Shown one piece after another: positions 1 to 9,076 of a stretch of DNA of 56,644 nucleotides (position 1 is the stretch's first letter; every line of letters starts with the position of its first letter). This DNA comes from Muribaculum sp. Lineage in GTDB: Bacteria > Bacteroidota > Bacteroidia > Bacteroidales > Muribaculaceae. Made by a program: the position numbers and the translations under genes. The stretch covers positions 1-56,644 of the forward strand of contig JAMPGE010000008.1 in NCBI GenBank assembly GCA_023664085.1, in the 5' to 3' direction. Below the pieces are notes generated by a model. The model did not search any database and was not told the origin of the DNA. It was given only the letters and a program-made list of their open reading frames with translations.

Positions 1-23
1 CATACGGATTACATTTATGGGTA

Positions 24-55
24 CAAAGATAACCATAAATAATGACATACGCAAA
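24..55 (-). promoter_or_regulatory. Bacteroidetes-type promoter facing off the left edge
   Basis: Read on the minus strand this is TTTG (55-52), a 20-nt spacer, then TATCTTTG (31-24), an exact match to the Bacteroidetes consensus TTTG-N19/20-TAnnTTTG. Transcription would begin near position 19 and run out of the window, so the gene it serves is not visible here. Confidence 0.6.
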
Positions 56-132
56 TATTTAAACATTAATTTTCAGCGATTAAGCATATTTTAGGTACTT
101 TTTATGGGAAAACTCAGAATATTAATTAGGCA

Positions 133-150
133 GCAGATTGTATAATCTGC
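133..150 (-). terminator. hairpin downstream of the TonB-dependent receptor
   Basis: Perfect 7-bp stem GCAGATT / AATCTGC around a 4-nt loop, 28 nt beyond the receptor stop codon. The tail on the minus strand is A/T-rich but lacks a clean T run, so it is a plausible rather than certain intrinsic terminator. Confidence 0.45.
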
Positions 151-177
151 AGCCTGACCAGGTATAGTCATGGGGGA

Positions 178-2595
178 TTAGAGCTCGATGGAGAGGCGGA
201 CGTTGATCTGTCGGCGCGTCAGGTAATTGGGGACGGCATACTGCAGGTTGTTAACGTCAGTCACCCAGTAGTAGCTGCTTACGTTGGAGATGTCGAAGAG
301 ATTGAAAAGATCGAGCGCGAGAACAATGCTTTTGAAGTGTCGCCAGAAGTTGTAAGGTCTTACTCCGTCGGTCGGTGCACCGACGAGTTGGTAGCTTACG
401 CCAATATCAACACGTTTGTAGGCCGGAGCCCGGAAATATGAGATATCTCTACTCACGTGGGGAGCTATCATAGTCAAACCATCCGCGAAAATTCCTCTGA
501 GACTGAATTTAAGTTTGGGGAATTTAGGAAAATAGTCGGTAAAGTACAGGCCGAGAGAATATCGTTGGTCTGAAGGCAACGGCACTTTCTTACCGTTGAG
601 TGTTTGCTGGGTTTTCATCAGAGAGAAAGTGATCCAGGAATCGGAACCTTCCACAAACTGCCCAAAGAGTTTGAAGTCAAGGCCCATAATGTAGCCCTTG
701 GAGTCGTTTTGACCGGAGTAGTTGATTTTCAGGTTATCGTATTCGTATGATATGAGGTTTGCGAGGTTTTTATAATATGCTTCACCTGTAAGTTTAAACG
801 GACGGTTCATCATTCGGAAGGTGTAGTCCGTGGCAAAAAGGAATTGAATGCTTCGCGGAGATTTAATGTTTCTGTTGAGAATGATGCTTGAATTTCCGAG
901 ATCGTCGGTGAAGGAAGCGCGGTATTCTTTGTAGAATGGACTCTGGTAGTACATTCCCACGGCAGCACGATAATTCCAGCGATTGTGATTGATAGGGGAG
1001 AAGTTGAAGTTTATACGGGGTGATACAAGAAATTCTTTGTTAAAATCCCAATAGGAAAGACGAATTCCTGCGTTGAGGGTCATGAAGAAGTTTTTGTTTT
1101 CGAAGCTGATGGCGTCTTCTCCGTAGAAAGCGATGCGGTTTGCAGCCACGTCTTGACGGGAAGACATGTTATAGATAAGATGCACGCCATCGGGAAGGGT
1201 CGGCAGGGAGTAGCCTGCGGAATCTCTCCATTCCCATTCTTTGCTTCGGTCGCGAAACTGTTCGTGTTGATACGTAATGCCGTAAGTGATATTGTTGCGT
1301 TTCACAACTGTTTGTCCACGCAGTGAGGCTTGTACTACAGATGCTTTAAGTCTGTTGCGAGAGTGCTCCATGTATTTGCCTACACCGAGTTCTCCTCCCA
1401 CAGCACCTTCACCGGATGTGCCTGCCTGGTTTAGCCAGTATTCGCCGGAAATGTCGTAGCTTACGAGTTCGTTGGTAAGGAATGCTGAAAGACCGAAAGA
1501 GAAACTGGTGGCTCTGTTTCTACGATAGTTCACTGAGAACGCCCCGAGATATGTTTCAAATTTATCTTTTTCTTCTCCATCGAAGTAAACTTTGAAATGC
1601 TTGGTATCCTGAGCAGTGCCGAAAGTAGTCTCTCTGTCGGCCGGTTTGAAATTATAGTGGTTTAGGGAGATGTTGCCGAGAAGATTAAACGTGAATTTCT
1701 CCGATCCCTTCAGAGTGATGTTGGTTTGATAATCAAAATAGAGAGGATCGTATTCTCCACGTGTCTCAAGAGAAGATAAGAGGGAATTGTTCTTTTTCAG
1801 ACGTAGGCCATGCAGTTGTGAAAATTTACCTGAGTTTTGACCGAAGGTCAGGGAGCCGCCCATCAAAGACAAGTCTACGGCAGCTTCAATCGATTGAGGA
1901 TCGCGGTAGGTAATATCTAGAGCCGAAGACATTTTGTCGGCATATCTTGCAGGGAAACCGCCGGAGGAGAAACCTATATTCCCAACCATGTTTGGATTGA
2001 TGATACTGAGACCTTCCTGCTGACCGCTTCTTACAAGTTGAGGACGGTATATTTCCACACCGTTGATGTATACTGAGTTTTCATCAAACGACCCTCCTCT
2101 TACGGAATATTGCGAACTCATTTCATTGCTGGAGTTGACACCGCCCAATGTGGTGATGAGAGATTCCACTGAGCCACCGGAAACGTCGGGAGCAAGTTTG
2201 TAGTCGCCTGCATCAATGGTCTGCATTCCGTTGGAGTTCTGACGGAAACCGATCACCTCGAAGTCTTCGAGATCAGTGGATTCGGGATACAGTCTGACGT
2301 TAAGGTTGATGTTTCCTTTCGGTTTAATTAAAGTGTGGGTGACGGTCTTGAATCCAATACATGAGTATATCACCTTAAGAGTGTCACTCTCGGCTACCGA
2401 CAAAGAATACTGACCTTTGAGATCGGTGTTGGTGCCTATGGCGGTGCCGGCAATTCTTACTGTGCCGAATTCGATGGGCTTGTCTTCGTTGTCAATGACC
2501 TTGCCCGATATTTTGACATCGGCGCCAGATGCGATAAATCCAAAATTCAGGACGGCCATGCAGGCACCGACTATAAAGTTCATAAATTTCATCAT
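178..2595 (-). CDS. TonB-dependent outer membrane receptor with carboxypeptidase-regulatory-like N-domain
   Basis: 805-aa outer membrane receptor that would import a ligand using TonB energy. A signal peptide covers about residues 1-25. A carboxypeptidase-regulatory-like beta domain follows (about 28-105, with the ISGKVIDNEDKPIEFGTVRI stretch). The plug comes next (about 113-235, including YSVRGGSFDENSVYINGVEI), then a long beta-barrel rich in alternating aromatic strands. At about 800 residues it is shorter than SusC-type receptors (about 1000 aa), and no SusD-like lipoprotein lies beside it, so a glycan-utilisation SusC role is unlikely. The substrate cannot be read from sequence. It is transcribed alone and divergently from hisS; I found no convincing TAnnTTTG promoter for it in the 191-bp gap. 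Two adjacent ATGs (2595 and 2592) could each be the start. Confidence 0.88.
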   Translation of the reverse strand: MMKFMNFIVGACMAVLNFGFIASGADVKISGKVIDNEDKPIEFGTVRIAGTAIGTNTDLKGQYSLSVAESDTLKVIYSCIGFKTVTHTLIKPKGNINLNVRLYPESTDLEDFEVIGFRQNSNGMQTIDAGDYKLAPDVSGGSVESLITTLGGVNSSNEMSSQYSVRGGSFDENSVYINGVEIYRPQLVRSGQQEGLSIINPNMVGNIGFSSGGFPARYADKMSSALDITYRDPQSIEAAVDLSLMGGSLTFGQNSGKFSQLHGLRLKKNNSLLSSLETRGEYDPLYFDYQTNITLKGSEKFTFNLLGNISLNHYNFKPADRETTFGTAQDTKHFKVYFDGEEKDKFETYLGAFSVNYRRNRATSFSFGLSAFLTNELVSYDISGEYWLNQAGTSGEGAVGGELGVGKYMEHSRNRLKASVVQASLRGQTVVKRNNITYGITYQHEQFRDRSKEWEWRDSAGYSLPTLPDGVHLIYNMSSRQDVAANRIAFYGEDAISFENKNFFMTLNAGIRLSYWDFNKEFLVSPRINFNFSPINHNRWNYRAAVGMYYQSPFYKEYRASFTDDLGNSSIILNRNIKSPRSIQFLFATDYTFRMMNRPFKLTGEAYYKNLANLISYEYDNLKINYSGQNDSKGYIMGLDFKLFGQFVEGSDSWITFSLMKTQQTLNGKKVPLPSDQRYSLGLYFTDYFPKFPKLKFSLRGIFADGLTMIAPHVSRDISYFRAPAYKRVDIGVSYQLVGAPTDGVRPYNFWRHFKSIVLALDLFNLFDISNVSSYYWVTDVNNLQYAVPNYLTRRQINVRLSIEL

Positions 2596-2694
2596 ACTTT
2601 AAACGTAGTGGAAGTTAATTTTAGTATAAGACCGCGATATACGTACAAGTTAAATTTACAATAGGTTTTTGCGCATAAGGGGTATCTTCAATAA

Positions 2695-2726
2695 TTTGAA
2701 GATATGGCAGATTTTTGTTAATTTCG
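2695..2726 (+). promoter_or_regulatory. probable hisS promoter
   Basis: TTTG (2695-2698), a 20-nt spacer, then TAATTTCG (2719-2726), which differs from TAnnTTTG at one base. Start expected near 2731, giving a leader of about 56 nt before hisS. Confidence 0.5.
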
Positions 2727-2786
2727 CAAATTGAAACAACAGCGAAACATAAATAAAAAGAAAACCACAGACATAGAGTTAAATAT

Positions 2787-4145
2787 ATGGCCCAGAAACC
2801 TTCCATTCCCAAAGGCACGCGAGACTTCTCACCAATAGAGATGGCGCGCAGAAATTATATATTCGATACAATTCGCGAGGCATTCCGTCTTTTCGGATAT
2901 AAACAGATAGAAACCCCCGCCATGGAAAATCTCTCCACGCTGATGGGAAAGTATGGCGACGAAGGCGATAAACTATTGTTCAAGATACTTAACTCGGGCG
3001 ATTTCCTGAAAGGCGTGGATCCGGGTGATCTTGCCGATAAACAATTGGCTCGCCTTACGCGGGAGATGTGTGAGAAAGGCCTACGCTATGATCTCACGGT
3101 GCCCTTCGCACGCTTTGTGGTTCAGCACCGCAACGAACTACAGTTACCCTTCAAAAGATATCAGATCCAGCCCGTATGGCGTGCCGACCGGCCCCAGAAG
3201 GGACGTTACCGTGAATTTTATCAGTGTGATGCCGACGTGGTAGGTTCGGATTCTCTTATAAACGAGGTTGAGTTGCTGAGTCTGATAGACATGGTGTTTA
3301 CCAAATTGGGAGTACGCACGGTAATCAAGATCAACAATCGGAAGATACTCTCGGGTATTGCCTCGGTGATAGGGGCATCCGATAAGATAGTGGATATAAC
3401 CGTGGCAATAGACAAGATAGATAAGATAGGGCTCGACAATGTAAATGCCGAATTGCGTGAAAAAGGATTGGGAGAGGATGCGATCTCAAAGCTTGAACCC
3501 ATACTGACACTTTTCGGAAGCAACGAAGAAAAGCTGCAGATACTCTCCTCGCTTCTTTCGGATGATGATGAAGGCAGAAAAGGCGTTGAGGAACTAAGAT
3601 ATGTGGCAGAAAGAGTAAGGGAATTAGGCCTTGACAATGAGGTGGAGATAGATTGTTCATTGGCACGGGGACTGAACTATTATACCGGCACCATCATCGA
3701 GGTAAAAGCCAAGGATGTGGAGATAGGAAGCATCACCGGAGGAGGACGCTATGATAATCTTACGGGAGTATTCGGAATGCCAGGGCTTTCAGGTGTGGGT
3801 ATTTCCTTTGGAGCAGACCGAATCTACGATGTGCTCAATCAACTGGAGTTGTATCCGGACGAACTTACATCATCAGTAAGGGTACTCTTTGCCAACTTTG
3901 GAGAAGAGGAAGGCCGGGAGGCAATGAAGCAAATCCGTGAACTTCGCGCCCACGGCATCAGTGCGGAACTATATCCCGAAGTAGCCAAAATGAAGAAACA
4001 GATGGCTTACGCCAACGCTCAGGCTATTCCTTACGTTGCCATAATAGGAGAGGAAGAGCTGCGTGAGGGAAAGGTGATGTTGAAGAATATGATGACCGGC
4101 GAGCAGGAATCTATAGACAGTGCAAAACTTATAGAAAAATTGTAA
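2787..4145 (+). CDS. hisS: histidyl-tRNA synthetase
   Basis: 452-aa class II aminoacyl-tRNA synthetase that charges tRNA-His with histidine in the cytoplasm. Visible landmarks are class II motif 2 ([20 protein letters not shown], from about residue 124), the histidine-specific blocks RGLNYYTGT and [10 protein letters not shown] (about 318), and motif 3 ([15 protein letters not shown], about 337). A C-terminal anticodon-binding domain covers about residues 355-452. Length is normal for the family. The ATG at 2787 begins [16 protein letters not shown], the usual N-terminus. The next gene follows after 9 nt and is probably co-transcribed. Confidence 0.97.
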   Translation: MAQKPSIPKGTRDFSPIEMARRNYIFDTIREAFRLFGYKQIETPAMENLSTLMGKYGDEGDKLLFKILNSGDFLKGVDPGDLADKQLARLTREMCEKGLRYDLTVPFARFVVQHRNELQLPFKRYQIQPVWRADRPQKGRYREFYQCDADVVGSDSLINEVELLSLIDMVFTKLGVRTVIKINNRKILSGIASVIGASDKIVDITVAIDKIDKIGLDNVNAELREKGLGEDAISKLEPILTLFGSNEEKLQILSSLLSDDDEGRKGVEELRYVAERVRELGLDNEVEIDCSLARGLNYYTGTIIEVKAKDVEIGSITGGGRYDNLTGVFGMPGLSGVGISFGADRIYDVLNQLELYPDELTSSVRVLFANFGEEEGREAMKQIRELRAHGISAELYPEVAKMKKQMAYANAQAIPYVAIIGEEELREGKVMLKNMMTGEQESIDSAKLIEKL

Positions 4146-4154
4146 TCACGAAGT

Positions 4155-5387
4155 ATGGGAAAGAGCCGCATGGATAAGGTGACGCCAATCGGATTGCAGC
4201 AATTCGAAATCCGTCAGCCCGACGGAGAGAAGGATAGCCTTGTCGACAAGTATTATCTGGATCTTACCAACCGACTTGTATCGTTGGTCAACGAGAAAGA
4301 ATTGCTCCCGGAATGGCCCGGAGTGGTTGTGGGACGTGCCATACTCGGGATCGTTGGTTATCTGCAGGACATTGTGACCGACAGCGGTGTATGGCGTTCG
4401 TTTGTGGAAATGAATAAGAGACTTTACGGACGCTGTCTGCCGTTTTATTCCACAGGGGAGGACTATATCGAGCATGAATTGAATATGGAGGATATCCGCT
4501 TTTTGCTATGGTATTCCCTGTCGTTAAACTATGAAGGCAAATATACTTCAGATCCAATGGCATCCGACATACTTAGAGCGTCGAAGGAGATATTTGAAGT
4601 GCTCAACGATGTTTATGAAGATGCACCGGAGGACGACTGTTGGCTTCGCACCCGCAGTCTGGATCTAAACAATCCGGAGGAAGCCAGAGATATATACCGC
4701 TACAGCAATTGGCTGTTTATGTATTGCTATCTGATGTCTCCCGCATATTCACAGACGTTGCTTAATATCATGAGCGAACCGGAGATGCAGACCAAAGATC
4801 CGAAAGTGATAGAGACGAGAATAGAAAAATCAATGGTGGAGGATCCTACCGGCCCGTTGGCATTATACCTAAAAGAGTGGCTCTATCTTATTCTTGAAGG
4901 AAAATTACCTGCGGATGCATCTAAAGATGACCTGAATGATGTAGAGGATCATCCGTATTGGAAGCCGTTTCAAAAGGCAAGCGCCGGAGAGCGAATAATG
5001 TTCTTTTCCAAGTACGATGAATTGAATAAATTTTTTATTGAAGCTCTCGGATGGAATGGTGAAGAGGAGCATCTTCCACAGTTGAAAAACAGTAAGGATT
5101 TTGTTTTGCTCATTGATCCGAAGAAGGGGTTGCTACTGGCAAAGGACGTGGCAAGGTGCATAAAGTATCCCACCAATCCGTATTACGACAAGGAGTATGC
5201 TCATGCCCACGCCATGGATCTTCTTACCGTGAGAGGATTATGCCCTGCAGATCTTCTGAAATTCATAGAAGAACATGAAGCACTTCCCGACGCTCATTTT
5301 GAGGACAGCGAAGATACCGCCCTTGTTCAGGACAACTTTGATTTTATATCACGATGCTATCTTCAACTCTACTATAGAGGAGACTGA
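4155..5387 (+). CDS. conserved hypothetical protein, DUF3843-like
   Basis: 410-aa soluble, acidic protein without signal peptide or membrane segment. The opening, with IGLQQFEIRQPDGEKDSLVDKY-like sequence near residues 12-32, and the overall length resemble the Bacteroidales family DUF3843; this match is from memory and not proven. No catalytic motif is recognisable. It follows hisS by 9 nt on the same strand, so the two are likely co-transcribed, but nothing in it suggests a tRNA-related role. A strong hairpin terminator lies 230 nt downstream. Confidence 0.75.
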   Translation: MGKSRMDKVTPIGLQQFEIRQPDGEKDSLVDKYYLDLTNRLVSLVNEKELLPEWPGVVVGRAILGIVGYLQDIVTDSGVWRSFVEMNKRLYGRCLPFYSTGEDYIEHELNMEDIRFLLWYSLSLNYEGKYTSDPMASDILRASKEIFEVLNDVYEDAPEDDCWLRTRSLDLNNPEEARDIYRYSNWLFMYCYLMSPAYSQTLLNIMSEPEMQTKDPKVIETRIEKSMVEDPTGPLALYLKEWLYLILEGKLPADASKDDLNDVEDHPYWKPFQKASAGERIMFFSKYDELNKFFIEALGWNGEEEHLPQLKNSKDFVLLIDPKKGLLLAKDVARCIKYPTNPYYDKEYAHAHAMDLLTVRGLCPADLLKFIEEHEALPDAHFEDSEDTALVQDNFDFISRCYLQLYYRGD

Positions 5388-5700
5388 CTATGAAGTGATT
5401 TAAACTTTTTACGAAAACTAAAGAAGTGTTTAAAAATGTTTTCTTCAAACCCAATATTCATTAATATTCGGGCATCTTTTCATTATTTCATCGGTCACAT
5501 AGCCCGCTAAGCTCCCTCTTCAATAATGAAAATCTGCTCCAAATCTTAATAATTGCATTTGAAAAAGGTTTAAATCACTTTCGTAAGAAAACATAGAGTC
5601 CGTCTCATAAGTTCATAAAGCGACCTCATCTTAAAATTTTTGAGATGAGGTCTTGCTTTTTGATCACACAATATTTTGGAAGATAAGGAAACTATGACGT
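5388..5700. other. gene-free interval with an imperfect inverted repeat
   Basis: 313-bp convergent gap. Six nt after the upstream stop lies AAGTGATTTAAACTTTTT (5393-5410). Its near-perfect inverse, with one extra base, lies at 5562-5580 (AAAAAGGTTTAAATCACTT). Both arms also carry a nearby TTACGAAA word. The arms are about 150 bp apart, a layout seen in small non-autonomous elements or long stem structures. The word AGAGTCCGTCTCATAA at 5595-5610 recurs inverted at about 35709. No open frame of interest is present. Confidence 0.4.
5617..5661. terminator. strong hairpin between convergent genes
   Basis: 10-bp perfect stem GACCTCATCT / AGATGAGGTC (5622-5631 and 5643-5652) extended by inner A/T pairs and outer AAAGC / GCTTT, followed by a T run on the plus strand. 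It can end the hisS transcript and possibly also act for the opposing lipoprotein gene. Confidence 0.75.
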
Positions 5701-6783
5701 TTATTTTACGTCATTAGGCACAATATAGGAAGGTGCAATTTCGGGCTGCTGATCGGAGATTGAAAAAGAAAATTGAGATATTGGATTTTTCATTTGCTGG
5801 TTTTTCTCGGAATTTGGGACAGACACCAAAACTTCGTCGGAATCGTTAGGGAAATTAAGCTTTAACAGATATCCGTTACCCCCGTGATTAATATACTGGA
5901 GGTTAAAAAGCAATGATACTACATTTCTTCCGGCTGCGTTTTTGTCGGTGCGGTAAGATAAGAATCCGTTATGCCCACATATAACGAACATGATGTTATC
6001 GTTGGGATAAATCAGTTTTTCCCATATTTGGGTTGGCGTATATACGTCATCACTGTAAAATTGACGAATAGAATGAGGCAAATCTTCATCCTTGACTATT
6101 TGGCCGTATCTTGTAAGGAATTCGTGGGTGAGGAATATGTATCTGCGATCGGGATTGGATTTGACAATACTGTCTGCCCATTGAATCACCTCTCTGCGGG
6201 GAGCAAACTCAAGAGCAATAATATCTACCCATCTGCCATTTATGTCAATAGGCACGATGATATTGTCTGATTTGCCTTCTTCGAATCTATGTGAAATGCG
6301 TGGTTTAAGCGATTGGAGGCAAGACAATCCGTCAAATCCCGAGGAATTCCTATCATATACGAACATTGAATTGACAATGTGTTTGCCGTTGAAGTAGTAA
6401 CCTTCGGGAGAAGGACTCCACGTATAATCATGATTTCCAGTTACGGGGATGAATGTAAGAAGAGGATCAAAGAGAGAAAAACAGTTGTCGGCACGTTGCC
6501 ATTGTTCGTCTTTGTTTTTGTCGGAAATATCACCGACGCAAACCACTGCTGAGATATTATTGTGAGATAATTGCCAATTGTTGATCCATTTTACGGAACG
6601 TGAAAGATACTGAATGTCCTTGTCATTATTGGTGTATTCCTGAACATCGCCAATTACGAATATACAGTTTGAGGAAGATCTTTCCACCGGAGGAAGAGGT
6701 TCGAAATCGGTGGTACATCCCTGAAGCGAAAAGGAGATGAAAAGGGAGGAGAGCGCTAATATGGTATAAGAGGTTGTTTTCAT
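5701..6783 (-). CDS. calcineurin-like metallophosphoesterase lipoprotein
   Basis: 360-aa predicted lipoprotein phosphoesterase. The N-terminus is a lipoprotein signal ending in the lipobox LQGC (Cys at about residue 23), so it should be anchored in the envelope. Calcineurin-fold blocks are present: GDVQ, CVGDISD, TGNHDY, THE and CGHNG. Two ligand positions differ from the family norm: the usual D-x-H reads D-V-Q, and the final GHxH reads GHNG. The metal site is therefore altered and the substrate is unknown. The ATG at 6783 is chosen; a longer frame would start at TTG 6816, which falls inside a promoter-like TAGTTTTG. It is monocistronic by position. Confidence 0.82.
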   Translation of the reverse strand: MKTTSYTILALSSLFISFSLQGCTTDFEPLPPVERSSSNCIFVIGDVQEYTNNDKDIQYLSRSVKWINNWQLSHNNISAVVCVGDISDKNKDEQWQRADNCFSLFDPLLTFIPVTGNHDYTWSPSPEGYYFNGKHIVNSMFVYDRNSSGFDGLSCLQSLKPRISHRFEEGKSDNIIVPIDINGRWVDIIALEFAPRREVIQWADSIVKSNPDRRYIFLTHEFLTRYGQIVKDEDLPHSIRQFYSDDVYTPTQIWEKLIYPNDNIMFVICGHNGFLSYRTDKNAAGRNVVSLLFNLQYINHGGNGYLLKLNFPNDSDEVLVSVPNSEKNQQMKNPISQFSFSISDQQPEIAPSYIVPNDVK

Positions 6784-6813
6784 AGTAAATGTAATTGTGT
6801 AAGAGACCAGATG

Positions 6814-6821
6814 CAAAACTA
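6814..6821 (-). promoter_or_regulatory. possible -7 element for the metallophosphoesterase lipoprotein
   Basis: TAGTTTTG on the minus strand matches TAnnTTTG exactly, 31 nt from the ATG. The nearest TTTG (6849-6846) is 24 nt away, longer than the usual 19-20, so the promoter is uncertain. The same gap (6817-7027) also holds a 7-bp stem AGAGCAC / GTGCTCT at 6919-6944 of unknown role. Confidence 0.3.
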
Positions 6822-7027
6822 TAATAAAGTGAAACCCTAAGGGCTCAAATCATTATAAAGTCTTAACACTTTAGATTAGGCAATAGATTAGACGCAGTGT
6901 TTGAATCAACACGATGTGAGAGCACTCGTAGTAAGAGGTGCTCTGAGATTTATGAGCCAATAGAATCAATACAACGAAGTCTGCTTGGAGATATTAAGGC
7001 CGCTGCGCGGCAATAGGAGAGTATGTT

Positions 7028-7753
7028 TCAGATTTTGCCCAACAATCCTCTCAGTCGCAGTTTTATCACCCCAAACACTGCTTCACCGAAAATGCTTGAG
7101 TTCATTTTGCTCTCGCCGAGTTGACGGTTTATGAAGATGATAGGCACTTCAACTATCTTGAAATTCTTTTTCCAGGCAGTGAATTTCATTTCAATCTGAA
7201 ACGCGTATCCTTTGAATTCCACTTTGTCAAGATTAATTGTCTCGAGAACATTTCTGCGGTAGCATACAAACCCGGCTGTGGAGTCGCGCAATTTCATGCG
7301 GGTAATAAAGCGGACGTAGGCCGAAGCGAAGTATGACATAAGAACGCGTCCCATAGGCCAGTTTACCACGTTTACTCCGGAGATATATCTGGAACCGATG
7401 GCCACGTCGGCGTTTCTATCCTTACATTCGTGATAGAGCTTGGTCAAGTCATCCGGATTGTGGGAGAAGTCAGCATCCATTTCGATGATGTAGTCATATC
7501 CTTTGTCCAAAGCCCATTTGAAACCGTGAATGTATGCGGTGCCCAATCCCAGTTTTCCGGTTCGCTGCTCAAGGAAAACACGCCCTGGGTATTCATTCAT
7601 TTTCTGCATGACAGCCTTGGCGGTACCGTCGGGAGAACCATCGTCAATCACCAGCACGTCGAACATGTCTGGTTTTGCCATGACGGTGTCCAACATTCTG
7701 GCTATGTTTTCTATCTCGTTGTAAGTAGGTATGATAACTAAGACGTCGCTCAT
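7028..7753 (-). CDS. family 2 glycosyltransferase, polyprenol-phosphate mannosyltransferase (DPM1) type
   Basis: 241-aa GT-A fold enzyme likely to move a sugar from a nucleotide donor to a polyprenyl phosphate at the inner membrane face. Landmarks are VIIPTYNE at the N-terminus, DDGSPDGT (37-44), the metal-binding DAD (93-95), GSRYISG and DSTAGFVCYRR. The protein ends without C-terminal membrane helices, as in single-domain DPM1 enzymes. The donor cannot be deduced; mannose is the family default. The ATG at 7753 is used because a longer frame starts at TTG 7777, inside the -7 box of the promoter at 7775-7806. Confidence 0.9.
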   Translation of the reverse strand: MSDVLVIIPTYNEIENIARMLDTVMAKPDMFDVLVIDDGSPDGTAKAVMQKMNEYPGRVFLEQRTGKLGLGTAYIHGFKWALDKGYDYIIEMDADFSHNPDDLTKLYHECKDRNADVAIGSRYISGVNVVNWPMGRVLMSYFASAYVRFITRMKLRDSTAGFVCYRRNVLETINLDKVEFKGYAFQIEMKFTAWKKNFKIVEVPIIFINRQLGESKMNSSIFGEAVFGVIKLRLRGLLGKI

Positions 7754-7774
7754 TGTCGTAAATGAATTAATATA

Positions 7775-7806
7775 CAAAGTTATTAAAACAAAATTTAATG
7801 AGCAAA
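7775..7806 (-). promoter_or_regulatory. promoter of the DPM1-type glycosyltransferase
   Basis: Minus strand TTTG (7806-7803), 20-nt spacer, TAACTTTG (7782-7775). This is a perfect consensus match. Start expected near 7770, leaving a leader of about 17 nt before the ATG at 7753. Confidence 0.75.
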
Positions 7807-7887
7807 TTTCTTATGTGAATTCAACTGTCGGAGTTGCGGTTTTCAAAAGATCGCCAGAGAATTACGAAGTCACCCAAATGATGGTAT

Positions 7888-8928
7888 TCAGAAGCTGATA
7901 TCATATTTTGCGAGCATATTTACCGGATGATATGATTGTTTTGCCATCCGTAGACCTAAATCTCCGGTGTCGTCTTCCCGGTTGATAAAGCGAATGTTCG
8001 GGTTGGTTTCAACTATGTTTTTGGCAAAAGCCATGTTGATCATTTCGTAGCTGCCTGAGTATTCTCTAAGAGCTTTTTCAATATGAATGAACAGGGTGTC
8101 GGCTTTGATATCACCGATGGTGAGGGCACACGTCTGGCCGTCAGCAACCAATAGCGCACCGATCAAATGATTGTCGCCGGCACTGATATGGGAGATCATT
8201 TTGCGTGTAAGAGCTCTTTCTGCGGATGCGGATTCATTTAAATCTCCTTCAAGATCATATCGATCCATAAATTTCATAGCGATATCGGCATTTGCGGCAG
8301 TGATGGGAACGAGTCTCCAGTCTGGGTGATCAGCGATGAATCTGTTTACATGATTTCGTTTTTTGTTGTATTTTTTACCATGAAGATAAGCAAGTGCTTG
8401 TGCATCATAAAGATAATCAAAGATGTCTTCATCAGGCTTTATGCTTTCGGTAGATAGATTGATGAAGTGTTCGAGAGCATACTCTGGAATTCCCGAGAAT
8501 TTCGGTTTAATTCGGTGTCTTACGCAGTAAGCCTTGATTATCTGTACAGCTTTGGAAAGGTCAAGGCTACCTACAGGAAGAGAAAACACGGGTGATTCTG
8601 AGTATGGATATGTGCTTTTAATAAAGAGAGTATCAAACAGGATATCGAATTCATATTTATAGAGGTCAACCCACATAAGCAGTCCTCCATAGGAAAAGTC
8701 AGTGGTGCGACCGTGTTCCCGCTGAAGATATTGCCAAATAAGTGGCATGTCTGATCTTGTGATTGGCCTGAATTTCGGTAATTTACCGATATATGGTTCT
8801 TCTACCGAGTCAGAAATAAATACTTGGGTATTATCATTTTGATTTATCATTATATCTTTGGTTGCAGAGGGAGAGTTGTTCCTTTTTTCCGTGGAAGTAT
8901 AAGGTTGGTTGGGATTTATAGGATTCAT
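7888..8928 (-). CDS. DUF2156 (phosphatidylglycerol lysyltransferase-like GNAT) protein
   Basis: 346-aa cytoplasmic protein of the DUF2156 type, the acyltransferase fold shared with the catalytic half of MprF. It lacks MprF's membrane domain, so membrane-lipid aminoacylation is only one possibility. The family core starts near residue 49 (LPKFRPITRSDMPLIWQYL). It includes DFSYGGLLMWVDLY, HVNRFIADHP and the C-terminal GALLVADGQTCALTIGD strand typical of GNAT folds. The first 48 residues are polar and poorly conserved in character; an internal ATG at 8850 could be the true start. No co-directional partner is close; the downstream GT2 gene has its own promoter. Confidence 0.8.
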   Translation of the reverse strand: MNPINPNQPYTSTEKRNNSPSATKDIMINQNDNTQVFISDSVEEPYIGKLPKFRPITRSDMPLIWQYLQREHGRTTDFSYGGLLMWVDLYKYEFDILFDTLFIKSTYPYSESPVFSLPVGSLDLSKAVQIIKAYCVRHRIKPKFSGIPEYALEHFINLSTESIKPDEDIFDYLYDAQALAYLHGKKYNKKRNHVNRFIADHPDWRLVPITAANADIAMKFMDRYDLEGDLNESASAERALTRKMISHISAGDNHLIGALLVADGQTCALTIGDIKADTLFIHIEKALREYSGSYEMINMAFAKNIVETNPNIRFINREDDTGDLGLRMAKQSYHPVNMLAKYDISF

Positions 8929-9026
8929 AGGATTAATTGGTTTAGTTGATATATTTATATAACAAAAATCAGGAATAAGAGTTTGAAGATAGAGCTACAC
9001 CGGTAAAAAAGCGGCCGGCTCAACAA

Positions 9027-9042
9027 AACAGTAGGAACTGTT
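9027..9042. promoter_or_regulatory. 6-4-6 palindrome upstream of tpx
   Basis: AACAGT, 4 nt, ACTGTT, centred 42 nt before the tpx ATG. A perfect dyad at this distance could be an operator for a redox regulator or a leader hairpin. No TAnnTTTG promoter with a proper spacer is visible around it. Confidence 0.3.
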
Positions 9043-9076
9043 GTTTTATTTTGTAGAACTAAATTAATAAAAAAAT

